The notes beneath the pieces were generated by a model, which saw only the letters and a list, made by a program, of their open reading frames with translations, did not search any database and was not told where the DNA came from. Below are positions 33,191 to 41,050 of a stretch of DNA of 64,000 bases, piece by piece (the stretch's first letter is position 1; every line of letters begins with the position of its first letter). Source of the stretch: a bacterium 1XD21-13 (GTDB lineage: Bacteria > Bacillota > Clostridia > Lachnospirales > Lachnospiraceae). A program made the position numbers and the translations under genes. The stretch covers positions 186,001 to 250,000 of the forward strand of contig QZDX01000004.1 of assembly GCA_009917555.1 (NCBI GenBank), given 5' to 3'.

Positions 33191-33732
33191 GAAGGCTAAA
33201 GGAGTGCTTCAAGGACAAAAGAGGGGTGGCCTTTCCTCTGGTGATCGCCGTGACGCTGTCTATGCTTTTGATTTTGTGTGGCATCCTGGAGCTTCTGCGT
33301 TTAAATCTAATAGCTCTGGGTGTGAAGGAGGCTTTGCAGGATGCCATTGTAGTGGTAGTCAATGATAATTATGCCAATGTGTACCATGGTGTTCGGGAAG
33401 GGTATTCCGGAGGTTATACTTCGGATGGATCAGGATTTGAAGAAGCTGTGAGTGACGGGGATCTATACTATGAGCTTGACAAGGTATTGGGGACACATAA
33501 GGAGGGCAGCTCCCATGTGAAATACGCAGAAGGGGTATTGGAATACCGGATTGCGGATTTGGAGGTCCATATCCGAAATGCGCCCCTGGCACCTTCCAAT
33601 CCAAGAGGTGTTCCAAGGTTTGAGGCAGAGGGGATGATCACCCTGGAGGTTCCGGTGCGGTTTGCAGGAAAGGTGTTTCCATCCATGCGGATGAAGCTCA
33701 AGGTACAGGCAGGATATATAGAGGTATTTTGA
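33187..33732 (+). CDS. second TadE/TadF-like pseudopilin
   Basis: A 181-residue protein with the same opening as its neighbour (FKDKRGVAFPLVIAV, residues 8-22), one transmembrane helix to about residue 40, and a C-terminal extracytoplasmic domain (YELDKVLGTHKEG ... EGMITLEVPVRFAGKVFPSMRMKLKVQAGY). Overlaps the DUF4320 gene by 4 bases. Likely a minor pilin of the Tad-like pilus. No named domain beyond the TadE-like layout. Confidence 0.65.
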   Translation: MRRLKECFKDKRGVAFPLVIAVTLSMLLILCGILELLRLNLIALGVKEALQDAIVVVVNDNYANVYHGVREGYSGGYTSDGSGFEEAVSDGDLYYELDKVLGTHKEGSSHVKYAEGVLEYRIADLEVHIRNAPLAPSNPRGVPRFEAEGMITLEVPVRFAGKVFPSMRMKLKVQAGYIEVF

Positions 33733-33840
33733 GGATTCTTCAAATAGTAGTAGACTTTTGAAAAAGCTTAGAGTATGTTGTGTCGTACAAAGGATATATA
33801 AGATACAAGGAAACCAGAATAATCCAAAGGAGGTAGGAGG

Positions 33841-34419
33841 ATGAGAGAAGGGAAGCTTAGCAATCGACAAAAAAAGTATTTCACCATAGCAGGCTGTATG
33901 CTGTTTGGTCTTGGGCTTATGGCAGCCATAGGGAATCAATTTCGGGAAGTGCCTGGGAAAAAGGATGTATTGGCTCAAAGGGGAACCTTGGGAAAGCAGA
34001 TCTTTGTGGCAGAGCTTGAAATGGATAAGGAGGAAGCTTCAGGAACGGAAATCACCATAAAGCCGGAGGGCATGGACAGCGGCAAGATGGAAAGCCTGCC
34101 GCCCCAGACAGACAAGGAGGAGCAGAAGCTTATGGCAGAAGTCACAAAGGAAGAGGTTTCCGAAGAGATACTGCATGATCCGACCAGGAAGCCGGATGGG
34201 GAGGAGATAGAGGGTACACCGGAAGCAACCGTCCATGAGGAAGTGAGGAAACCGGAAAGAGAGCCAGTAAAAAAAGGGGAACCACAGGCCGGGGATACAT
34301 CCGGCGGACAGATCTATATCCCTGGGTTTGGCTGGGTGGGGAATGAAGGAGGAGGAGCTTCAGGAAAAACAGCGGGAGATATGTATGAGAATGGAAATAA
34401 GATTGGAATTATGAATTAG
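33841..34419 (+). CDS. membrane-anchored acidic linker protein (DUF6550-like)
   Basis: A 192-residue protein: short cytoplasmic basic start, one transmembrane helix (about 14-31, FTIAGCMLFGLGLMAAIG), then about 110 residues of Glu/Lys/Pro-rich disorder, and a conserved-looking end GGQIYIPGFGWVGNEGG ... MYENGNKIGIMN. The IYIPGFGWV ending is the pattern I associate with DUF6550 proteins of such elements. It may span the cell wall to tether the pilus or transfer machine; inferred. Confidence 0.6.
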   Translation: MREGKLSNRQKKYFTIAGCMLFGLGLMAAIGNQFREVPGKKDVLAQRGTLGKQIFVAELEMDKEEASGTEITIKPEGMDSGKMESLPPQTDKEEQKLMAEVTKEEVSEEILHDPTRKPDGEEIEGTPEATVHEEVRKPEREPVKKGEPQAGDTSGGQIYIPGFGWVGNEGGGASGKTAGDMYENGNKIGIMN

Positions 34420-34465
34420 GAAAAGAACAAAAGAGGCTTATAGAAAAGCAAGTATGAGAAGAGAG

Positions 34466-34490
34466 GCATCATCCATGGATGGTGCTTTTT
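34466..34490 (+). terminator. Rho-independent terminator ending the Tad-like block
   Basis: The palindrome GCATCATCCATGGATGGTGC (one G-T pair) is followed by five T. Confidence 0.82.
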
Positions 34491-34587
34491 CTATGTCTGA
34501 GAAGTATGAACGATGGATGTATTAATACTTCTACTATAAAATGAACACCTGGTAATATCAGTAATCGTCCAGGAAGAAAGGAGTGGA

Positions 34588-36288
34588 ATGAAACAAATTT
34601 TTCACCTGGCCCTTGTTTTCCTTATGATGTTTGTCCTGGCTTTCCCCATGAATGTCCTTGCAAACGGAGAGGGAAACATTGATGGTGGCGGAGGCGGTAT
34701 GGGGCAGGGAACCAGCCAGAATAGCTGGACCCCAGGGATGGAGGGTGTACGGGTAACTGTAGTGGAGGCAGGAAGCGGAACACCGGTCACTACACCGATC
34801 GATTTGACCAACAAACGCCTGAGCAATATCTCCTATTCCTTCGGGAAGGTATGTAAGATTTCCTATTCCAAAGGAAAAAGCCTGATGCCAAGTACAGGAG
34901 CCTATGGCTATGTGAATCCAGGGCAGTCCCTGCCGCGACTTATCAGTTCCCAGAGCCTTGGGACAGCCAGTATTGAAGCTATCAAAAGCTACTTTACAGA
35001 TGAGCAGGTGATCCGAAGCATTGCAGGGCTTACCGGGATGAGCTTCGATGCCTTGACAGGAGGCCGATATAAGTTGTTTTTAGAGCCGATCCTGTATGTA
35101 AAGTTTCAGGGAACCTTTGTGGCAATGACCGCAACGGAGGCAGCACTTTATGATGAGATCACCGGAGGGAGTGTCCGAAGAGTGCTTCCAAGTATTGCGT
35201 TCCAAAACTTACCCCTGTCTATGTTTTTGGAAACGGCAGACTTAGGATATCCGGCCTGGAGTGGACCACGAGCGGGTGTCCGTTCCAATCAGGAGGTAAA
35301 GACTTCCTTAGGGCTTGGAATCGTCCGCTTTTTGGAGGAGGTTCCACCGGAAGTGTCTGTTTATGATTATGAATATCGGGTCAATACGGAGGTTATCACC
35401 TCCGTAACGGTACGTGGTGGGCAATCCGATCCGGATCATCCGGTCAGTGTTACCTTTCATGTAGGCGGACGCAGTATGACGGTGAGAGGCGTGTATTATC
35501 CGGAAGGAGACAGCCAGCTTGCCTGGATTCGCTGGGTGACGCCATCTAATCCCCAGGTGATGACCATTACCGTGTCCGCATCCGGAGGGGGATATACGGA
35601 GAAGAGTACCATTACGGCAAATATCGTGGATCTCAACCGGAACCCGCCGCCCGATCCCCAGGCAGATGACCGAAACGACGGATTTTCGGAAGGACCAATG
35701 CCGGTGTATCCGGAACAGACAAGCACAAGCTGGAGCATCTGGCGGCCCTGGTGGCAGCCTTATTGGGTATGGCATGGGGGAAGTGAGGAGGAAGGAGGTT
35801 ATTGGTGCGATCACGGCTGGTGGGAGTTTGACCTGGATGTGTATCATGCAAGTCTTACCGCAGCAATGGGGATTGCACCGGATGAAAAAAATCCTACGGC
35901 ATCCGGCAGTACCCTAAAGTCCGGTTATGGCATCCAGGAGATTGTAACAGCGAATGTCAGTACCAGTCAAAGCTCTGCCGTTACTCCGGCACAGAATGCG
36001 GTAACCTATTTCCCGGAGTTTGGGTATCAAAGGTTCTGGCGTCTTTTGGAGCGCACAGGAAGCGGCTACAGCGCCCGGTTTGAGTTTCAGAAGAATGAAT
36101 ACAGCACCTACAACCGAAGAACACACTTTACACCAATCTGGTATCCGGATGGGAGCTATGCGCCCTACACCTGGCTGATGGACAGCTGGACTCCCACGGG
36201 GATGCTGTCAAAGAACCTGTCAGCTCGTGTGAGTATCCGAGGAAATCTGTGGATGGACTGGCATATCGCACCGCAAAAGCCTTCATAG
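34588..36288 (+). CDS. large secreted Trp/Gly-rich protein
   Basis: A 566-residue exported protein. Signal peptide at residues 1-26 ending near VLANG, then a Gly-rich linker (GGGGGMGQG), then mostly beta-type sequence. A Trp-rich stretch (SWSIWRPWWQPYWVWHGG) lies at about 375-392 beside WCDHGWWEF. No LPXTG or transmembrane anchor. I know no family name for it. Its place between the Tad block and the T4SS genes, behind its own terminator, suggests a surface-exposed component such as a tip adhesin or mating-contact protein; this is inference. Confidence 0.6.
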   Translation: MKQIFHLALVFLMMFVLAFPMNVLANGEGNIDGGGGGMGQGTSQNSWTPGMEGVRVTVVEAGSGTPVTTPIDLTNKRLSNISYSFGKVCKISYSKGKSLMPSTGAYGYVNPGQSLPRLISSQSLGTASIEAIKSYFTDEQVIRSIAGLTGMSFDALTGGRYKLFLEPILYVKFQGTFVAMTATEAALYDEITGGSVRRVLPSIAFQNLPLSMFLETADLGYPAWSGPRAGVRSNQEVKTSLGLGIVRFLEEVPPEVSVYDYEYRVNTEVITSVTVRGGQSDPDHPVSVTFHVGGRSMTVRGVYYPEGDSQLAWIRWVTPSNPQVMTITVSASGGGYTEKSTITANIVDLNRNPPPDPQADDRNDGFSEGPMPVYPEQTSTSWSIWRPWWQPYWVWHGGSEEEGGYWCDHGWWEFDLDVYHASLTAAMGIAPDEKNPTASGSTLKSGYGIQEIVTANVSTSQSSAVTPAQNAVTYFPEFGYQRFWRLLERTGSGYSARFEFQKNEYSTYNRRTHFTPIWYPDGSYAPYTWLMDSWTPTGMLSKNLSARVSIRGNLWMDWHIAPQKPS

Positions 36289-36379
36289 ATGGGTGAAAAG
36301 GAGATGTAGGTGATGGCGTATGAGCGAATAGATTGTCACATGTAACAAAGATTCAATCAACAGAAGGAAAAGAGTGGAT

Positions 36380-36400
36380 AGAGCAATATCTGCTCTTTTT
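36380..36400 (+). terminator. terminator after the secreted-protein gene
   Basis: AGAGCA pairs with TGCTCT across ATATC and is followed by TTTT. The stem is short, so read-through is likely. Confidence 0.6.
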
Positions 36401-36423
36401 CTCTAAGTAGGAGGAAATGGAAA

Positions 36424-36756
36424 ATGAAAACAAAGAAATGGATCACCCTGTTTATGGTAAGCCTGCTTCTTTCCTTGCTGTTTGCCACAACCGTATCCGC
36501 GTCCGGTGATGTGGCAGGAGCCATTGAGGGGACCTGGAACACAGCGGCAGGACAGATCAAAACCGTAGTCAACAAGGTGGTATTCCCAGCCATTGATATG
36601 ATCCTGGCCGTCTTATTTTTCGTAAAGGTGGGGACCGCTTACATGGATTACCGAAAGCATGGGCAGATTGAGTGGGCACCGCCAGTGATTCTGTTTGCCT
36701 GTCTGGTATTTATGCTGACTGCCCCCTTATATATCTGGGGTATTGTGGGGCTCTAA
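36424..36756 (+). CDS. DUF3852-like T4SS pilin-like membrane protein
   Basis: A 110-residue protein: signal peptide (about 1-27, ending TVSASG), then GDVAGAIEGTWNTAAGQIKTVVNKVVFPAIDMILAVLFFVKVG and a second hydrophobic helix at the C-terminus. This layout matches DUF3852 and the VirB2/Maff2-type small subunits upstream of VirB6 in Firmicutes conjugation systems. It likely forms part of the transfer channel or pilus. Confidence 0.78.
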   Translation: MKTKKWITLFMVSLLLSLLFATTVSASGDVAGAIEGTWNTAAGQIKTVVNKVVFPAIDMILAVLFFVKVGTAYMDYRKHGQIEWAPPVILFACLVFMLTAPLYIWGIVGL

Positions 36757-36771
36757 AGGAGGGATGTATTT

Positions 36772-37872
36772 ATGGAAAAACAGGAAGCAGTGAAGTACAT
36801 TCAAGCAGATGCAAAGGAATATATGAGATTTTTTGATCCCTTTTCGGAAGAGAATCCGCCTTACGTTCCGGCTGATGGTGCAGCCCTTTATTTTTCCAGG
36901 GTCTATTACTGGGTGGATGACGCAAAAAGGTCCGGCTTTTGTTACTATCCGAAGCATATCACTCCAAAGGAGCTGAAAAAGGAAGAGAACATGCATCATG
37001 CCTGTGAAGCTTCTCCTCATGGAAGGAGGCTGAACTTTAAGATTCATAACTGCATCTATCCAGGGAAGGAGCCTGCAAGAAATGTGCAGAAAGAGGAATA
37101 TATACTCGCTACCATGGGAGCCTTGGGTGAAGAAGCTAAGGAGGTTTTAAAGGGAGCATTTTTCTATGAAGAGATTCTTCCGGAAATGGAACCAGGGAAA
37201 AGAGAGACAATCGAAAAGGCCAGGGAGTGGATGCGTGTTTGCCAGGGGATGGATGCAGAAGAGTTTTGGAAGGTGATTGATGAGGTGAATCGGAAAACGG
37301 ATCAAAGAGATCAAGAGGCAGTTTTAAAGGCTACCGGTCAGAAGCTTATGGAGCTTCCGGCAAGAGATATCGTACTTTGGCATCAGATCAAACGAGAATA
37401 TATGAATCTGGCAGACAAAAAGGAACTGTGGAAGGTCTGTGCAGAGATGAATGGTCACACCTCAGATGATGAATTTATGGATTTTCGTTCCTGGTTGATT
37501 TCCCAGGGAAAGGAGACCTATATGCAGGTATTAGAGGAGCCGGATTCCTTAAAAAGAATGAATCTTTCGGGGGTAAACACCTCCTTTGAATCCTATCTTT
37601 ATATAGCTGTAGATGTTTATGCTCAGAAAAAAGCAGTTGAGACAGAGGGACTGGCTGTCATTTTAAAGGACTATTGGAACTGGATGATGGAGGAGGGATG
37701 TCCTGGAGAAGAGCAGTATATAAGGAATCTGGAAAAGGTATACGACCTTTACGAGCAAACCGTATTTTATCCGCTGCCGGAAAAGGTAAAGGAACAGATC
37801 CACTCCCAGGTAAATCCGGAACCGGATATTAGAAGCGGTTGGGATCAAAACATGATGAACCTGCCCTGTTAA
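36772..37872 (+). CDS. DUF4240 domain protein with novel N-terminal region
   Basis: A 366-residue soluble protein. The C-terminal half (about 163-290: EEFWKVIDEVNRKTDQRDQEAVLKATGQKL ... DDEFMDFRSWLISQGKETYMQVLEEPDSL) is a DUF4240 domain, a family seen in immunity- or toxin-related proteins. The N-terminal half contains paired His and Cys residues (YYPKHITPKEL, HHACEASPHG, HNCIY) that might bind metal. It sits between T4SS genes with AAAGGAGGGATG upstream, but no known T4SS has such a part, so it is probably accessory. Confidence 0.65.
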   Translation: MEKQEAVKYIQADAKEYMRFFDPFSEENPPYVPADGAALYFSRVYYWVDDAKRSGFCYYPKHITPKELKKEENMHHACEASPHGRRLNFKIHNCIYPGKEPARNVQKEEYILATMGALGEEAKEVLKGAFFYEEILPEMEPGKRETIEKAREWMRVCQGMDAEEFWKVIDEVNRKTDQRDQEAVLKATGQKLMELPARDIVLWHQIKREYMNLADKKELWKVCAEMNGHTSDDEFMDFRSWLISQGKETYMQVLEEPDSLKRMNLSGVNTSFESYLYIAVDVYAQKKAVETEGLAVILKDYWNWMMEEGCPGEEQYIRNLEKVYDLYEQTVFYPLPEKVKEQIHSQVNPEPDIRSGWDQNMMNLPC

Positions 37873-37945
37873 TGACATGAAACATGAATGAAAGAACGTT
37901 TGATTTTTTTAAAATAAGGAAAAAGGGAAAGGAGGGGATAACTTC

Positions 37946-38848
37946 ATGTTTATCTGGGATTTTGTTGCGGAGACGGTTTTGGGGCAGATCCTGGACTGGA
38001 TGTATGGACAGCTCATAGGTTTTCTTGGTAACTTTTTTGCTTCCATGGGAGAAATGGGAGCAGAGCTGTTTGAGATGTCCTGGGTCCGGTCTGTGACGCT
38101 GTTCTTTTATCAGTTTGGCTGGGTGCTTTATGGAGTGGGGCTTGTGGTGGCGGTGTTTGAATGCGCCATTGAATATCAGTCCGGCAGAGGAAGTGTTCGG
38201 GACACCGCTTTCAATGTGATCAAGGGCTTTCTGGCTGTAGGAATGTTTTCTACGGTTCCGGTGCGACTCTATCAGCTCTGTGTGTCCCTGCAGGGTGTTT
38301 TTACGGCGGAGATTACCGGACTGGGGACTGGTATTGGAACCATTGCAGGAAACATCGTGAACAGCCTTCAGGATACAGGAAATCTGGAGTCAGCCATGAC
38401 CAGCAGCCTGATTGGAGGCTTGGGGCACATCACAAGTCCCTTTCTGATGATTTTTATTCTGATCATGATGGGCTATGCCACCATCAAGGTATTCTTTGGA
38501 AATTTAAAGCGGGGAGGAATTCTCCTGATTCAGATCGCAGTGGGGAGCCTCTACATGTTCAGCATTCCAAGGGGATATCTGGACGGCTTCACCAGCTGGT
38601 GCAAGCAGGTGATTGGCTTGTGTCTTACGGCATTTTTACAGTCCGTTATTTTGATTGCAGGCTTGATGATACTAAAGGATCGGGCGCTTTTGGGACTGGG
38701 GCTGATGCTGTCAGCCGGAGAGGTGCCAAGGATTGCCGGGCAGTTTGGACTTGACACCAATACCAGGGCAAATGTTATGAGCACCGTCTATGCGGCCCAG
38801 AGTGCGGTCAATGTAACCAGAACCGTGATACAGGGGGTGGCAAAATGA
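37946..38848 (+). CDS. VirB6/TrbL-like conjugation channel protein
   Basis: A 300-residue polytopic membrane protein with about six helices (near 20-35, 48-72, 90-110, 150-175, 185-210, 222-245). The central SLIGGLGHITSPFLMIFILIMMGYATIKVFFGNLKRGG and the C-terminal SAGEVPRIAGQFGLDTNTRANVMSTVYAAQ are typical of the DUF6045/VirB6 group in Clostridia ICEs. It forms the inner-membrane pore of the transfer machine. Overlaps the next gene by 4 bases. Confidence 0.8.
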   Translation: MFIWDFVAETVLGQILDWMYGQLIGFLGNFFASMGEMGAELFEMSWVRSVTLFFYQFGWVLYGVGLVVAVFECAIEYQSGRGSVRDTAFNVIKGFLAVGMFSTVPVRLYQLCVSLQGVFTAEITGLGTGIGTIAGNIVNSLQDTGNLESAMTSSLIGGLGHITSPFLMIFILIMMGYATIKVFFGNLKRGGILLIQIAVGSLYMFSIPRGYLDGFTSWCKQVIGLCLTAFLQSVILIAGLMILKDRALLGLGLMLSAGEVPRIAGQFGLDTNTRANVMSTVYAAQSAVNVTRTVIQGVAK

Positions 38849-39216
38849 ATCGAAGCCAGTTGGTTTATATCGCGTCACCCTATGCAGGGGATGTGAAGCA
38901 GCATGTGGCCTTTGCAAAGGCTGCCTGCCGGTATGCCATGACACAGGGCTATACACCCATAGCGGTACATCTGTTATATCCGCAGTTCTTAGATGATGGG
39001 GTACCGGAAGAAAGAAAAGAAGGACTTCGAATGGGCCTTCGTGTTCTTATGGCCTGTGATGAGCTGTGGCTGTGCGGGGAGGAAGTATCACTTGGAATGG
39101 AACAGGAAAAGGACTTAGCGGAAAGAGTGGGGATTCCTATCCGTTGTATTCCTTCGGAACTAATAAATGTGTTGCAGACACAGGAGCTTGAAATTCCTTT
39201 GGGTCTGAGTCTGTAG
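38845..39216 (+). CDS. DUF4406 nucleoside-deoxyribosyltransferase-like protein
   Basis: A 123-residue protein of the deoxyribosyltransferase-like fold: YIASPYAGDVKQHVAFAKAACRYAMTQG, PIAVHLLYPQFLDD, and LWLCGEEVSLGMEQE. DUF4406 proteins are common in phages and ICEs; their substrate is unknown, probably a nucleotide. Translationally coupled to the virB6-like gene. Likely accessory rather than part of the channel. Confidence 0.82.
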   Translation: MNRSQLVYIASPYAGDVKQHVAFAKAACRYAMTQGYTPIAVHLLYPQFLDDGVPEERKEGLRMGLRVLMACDELWLCGEEVSLGMEQEKDLAERVGIPIRCIPSELINVLQTQELEIPLGLSL

Positions 39217-39243
39217 GAAAAGCCAATGAAAAAGGAGGCAGCA

Positions 39244-39435
39244 ATGTATATTTATCCGGAACATTTAAAAGCAAAGGCAACCATGTGGCTGTGGCAGCTT
39301 AGAGATCTGACCGTTGTTGGAGTTGGCGTTCTTCTTTCTGTGCTTACGGCCACTCAGACCGGTATCTTAATTCCGGCCCTTTTTACAGCCGCCTATGCAT
39401 TTCTGGCGATCCGCTTTGAGAGACCAGTATTTTAG
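39244..39435 (+). CDS. PrgI/VirB3-like membrane protein
   Basis: A 63-residue protein with ATG 39244 placed 5 bases after GGAGG. It has two hydrophobic helices (LRDLTVVGVGVLLSVLTATQ and GILIPALFTAAYAFLAIRF) and the YIYPEHL start typical of PrgI/VirB3 proteins, which lie upstream of VirB4 and help anchor it to the membrane. Confidence 0.75.
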   Translation: MYIYPEHLKAKATMWLWQLRDLTVVGVGVLLSVLTATQTGILIPALFTAAYAFLAIRFERPVF

Positions 39436-39499
39436 ATTTCCTATCCTATGCCTGTGCATTCTTTTTTAAACAGCAGTTTTTTGAGTGGAGGTTTGAAGC

Positions 39500-40090
39500 A
39501 TGAGGAGAAAAGAAAAAAAGGAAGAAAAGCAGAGGCTTTCCACCAGGCAGCTCATGAACACCAAGGAGGTTACGGATTACAGCCTCACTACCTACGATGG
39601 GGATGACCTGGTATATTTTATGATCCGCCCTACCAACCTGTCGGTGCTTTCCGATACAAATGTAGGAGCAAGGATCTATGCTTTGATGAATGTGCTAAAG
39701 GGCGTGGCAGAGATTGAGATGCTGTGTCTAAACAGCAGGGAGAGCTTTGAGGAAAACAAGAGCTTTCTTAGGAGCCGTATGGAGAAAGAAAAAAATCCGG
39801 TGGTGCGAAAGCTGCTGGAAAAGGATCAGAGCTTCTTGGACCGCATCCAGGTACAGATGGCAACAGCCCGTGAGTTTTTGATCCTGATCCGCCTGCATAG
39901 AGAGAAGGGACCGGAGGTGTTTTCCTATTTGGATCGAATTGAGAAGTCCCTAAAGGAGCAGGGCTTTCACGCAAAACGGGCAGGGAGAGAGGACATCAAA
40001 CGGCTGATGGCGGTGTACTATGAGCAGAACGTGACCAGTGAACGGTTTGAGGACTTTGATGGAGAGAGGTGGATCATTCCGGAGGATTGA
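39500..40090 (+). CDS. T4SS-associated protein of unknown function (196 aa)
   Basis: A soluble, charged protein: basic start (RRKEKKEEKQRLSTRQLM), DYSLTTYDGDDLVYFMIRPTNLSVLS, then a long helical region and DIKRLMAVYYEQNVTSERFEDFDGERWI. The YFMIRPTNLSVL and RLMAVYYEQN motifs resemble the N-terminal domain of VirB4/TraC proteins, suggesting it is a detached VirB4 N-terminal partner. Its position just before virB4 (interrupted only by fic) supports that. Confidence 0.65.
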   Translation: MRRKEKKEEKQRLSTRQLMNTKEVTDYSLTTYDGDDLVYFMIRPTNLSVLSDTNVGARIYALMNVLKGVAEIEMLCLNSRESFEENKSFLRSRMEKEKNPVVRKLLEKDQSFLDRIQVQMATAREFLILIRLHREKGPEVFSYLDRIEKSLKEQGFHAKRAGREDIKRLMAVYYEQNVTSERFEDFDGERWIIPED

Positions 40091-40102
40091 TGGAAAAGTG
40101 GA

Positions 40103-40130
40103 TTGCTATTGGAGAAAAATGTGGTATACT
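40103..40130 (+). promoter_or_regulatory. promoter of the fic gene
   Basis: TTGCTA (40103-40108), a 16-bp spacer and TATACT (40125-40130) preceded by an extended TGG. It sits after the T4SS gene ending at 40090. Confidence 0.7.
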
Positions 40131-40170
40131 TTGAAGGAAGATAAAAAAGGAAGGGAAGGGAGGGAGAGAC

Positions 40171-40920
40171 TTGCAATATGAGGAATTACTTCGCAAACGG
40201 GACGCATACCAAAAGGGAAAAAACCTGATTCCGGAGCTTACGATTACAAGCTTTGAGCGTGCATTCGAAATCGAATATACCCATAACTCCACAGCCATTG
40301 AGGGAAATACTCTGACACTGATGGAAACAAAGCTGGTTTTAGAGGATCGGATCAGTGTAGGAGGGAAGGAACTGCGAGAGATTTACGAGCAGGTAAATCA
40401 TCAGAAAGCCTTTCGCTATGTAAAGGACTGTATTGCCCAGGCACTCCCTTTGGATAAAAAGATTGTAAAGGACATCCATGCCATGCTGATGGAACATATT
40501 TTAGTAGGTGGTGTTTATCGAAATGTGGATGTTTATATTTCAGGTGCGGAGCATACGCTGCCATCTCCAAATGAGATGTATCGCCAGGTGAAGGATTTCT
40601 ATGGGGATTTGACTTGGAAGGGCAGCCAGTTAAACCCAATCGAGCTGGCTGCATGGACCCATGCGGAATTTGTGAAAATCCATCCATTTCCGGATGGGAA
40701 CGGCAGGACATCCCGACTGATTATGAATTATCAGCTCATGGCTAACGGGTTTGTGCCGGTTTCCATTGCCAAAGAAAACAGGCTGGAATATTTCAATACC
40801 TTGGAAGCCTATGCGGTACTAGGAGAGATAACACCCTTTGCGGAAATGATTGCGGAGCTGGAGAATCAACAGCTCGATCAATATCTTTCTATGATTGAGC
40901 AGGCTCAGAGGATGGATTAA
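40171..40920 (+). CDS. Fic-family protein with N-terminal inhibitory helix
   Basis: A 249-residue enzyme of the Fic/Doc superfamily, which transfers AMP or other phosphate groups to target proteins. The active motif HPFPDGNGRTSR is complete at 171-182. The helix motif S40-T-A-I-E44-G45-N fits the autoinhibitory [ST]xxxE[GN] motif in its N-terminal (class II) arrangement. TTG start after GGAAGGGAGGG. It has its own promoter and is followed by a terminator, so it behaves as an independent cargo gene placed between T4SS genes. Confidence 0.88.
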   Translation: MQYEELLRKRDAYQKGKNLIPELTITSFERAFEIEYTHNSTAIEGNTLTLMETKLVLEDRISVGGKELREIYEQVNHQKAFRYVKDCIAQALPLDKKIVKDIHAMLMEHILVGGVYRNVDVYISGAEHTLPSPNEMYRQVKDFYGDLTWKGSQLNPIELAAWTHAEFVKIHPFPDGNGRTSRLIMNYQLMANGFVPVSIAKENRLEYFNTLEAYAVLGEITPFAEMIAELENQQLDQYLSMIEQAQRMD

Positions 40921-40953
40921 AAGTTGTCTTAAAGAAGTAAAAAGATTTTAAAA

Positions 40954-40988
40954 GAGCGTCAGGTGTGTAAAAGCATCAGGCGCTTTTT
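40954..40988 (+). terminator. terminator between fic and virB4
   Basis: AGCGTCAGGTG pairs with CATCAGGCGCT (one mismatch, G-T pairs) and is followed by five T. Confidence 0.65.
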
Positions 40989-41050
40989 GTATGGGAGAAA
41001 AAAGTAAGGATGCGAAAAGTATTGAAAAGGGAAATGGAGGAGAACAGCCA

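Noticed and set aside
40991-41050. ATG 40991 as virB4 start
   Set aside because: It abuts a terminator and has no ribosome site, whereas TTG 41051 does.
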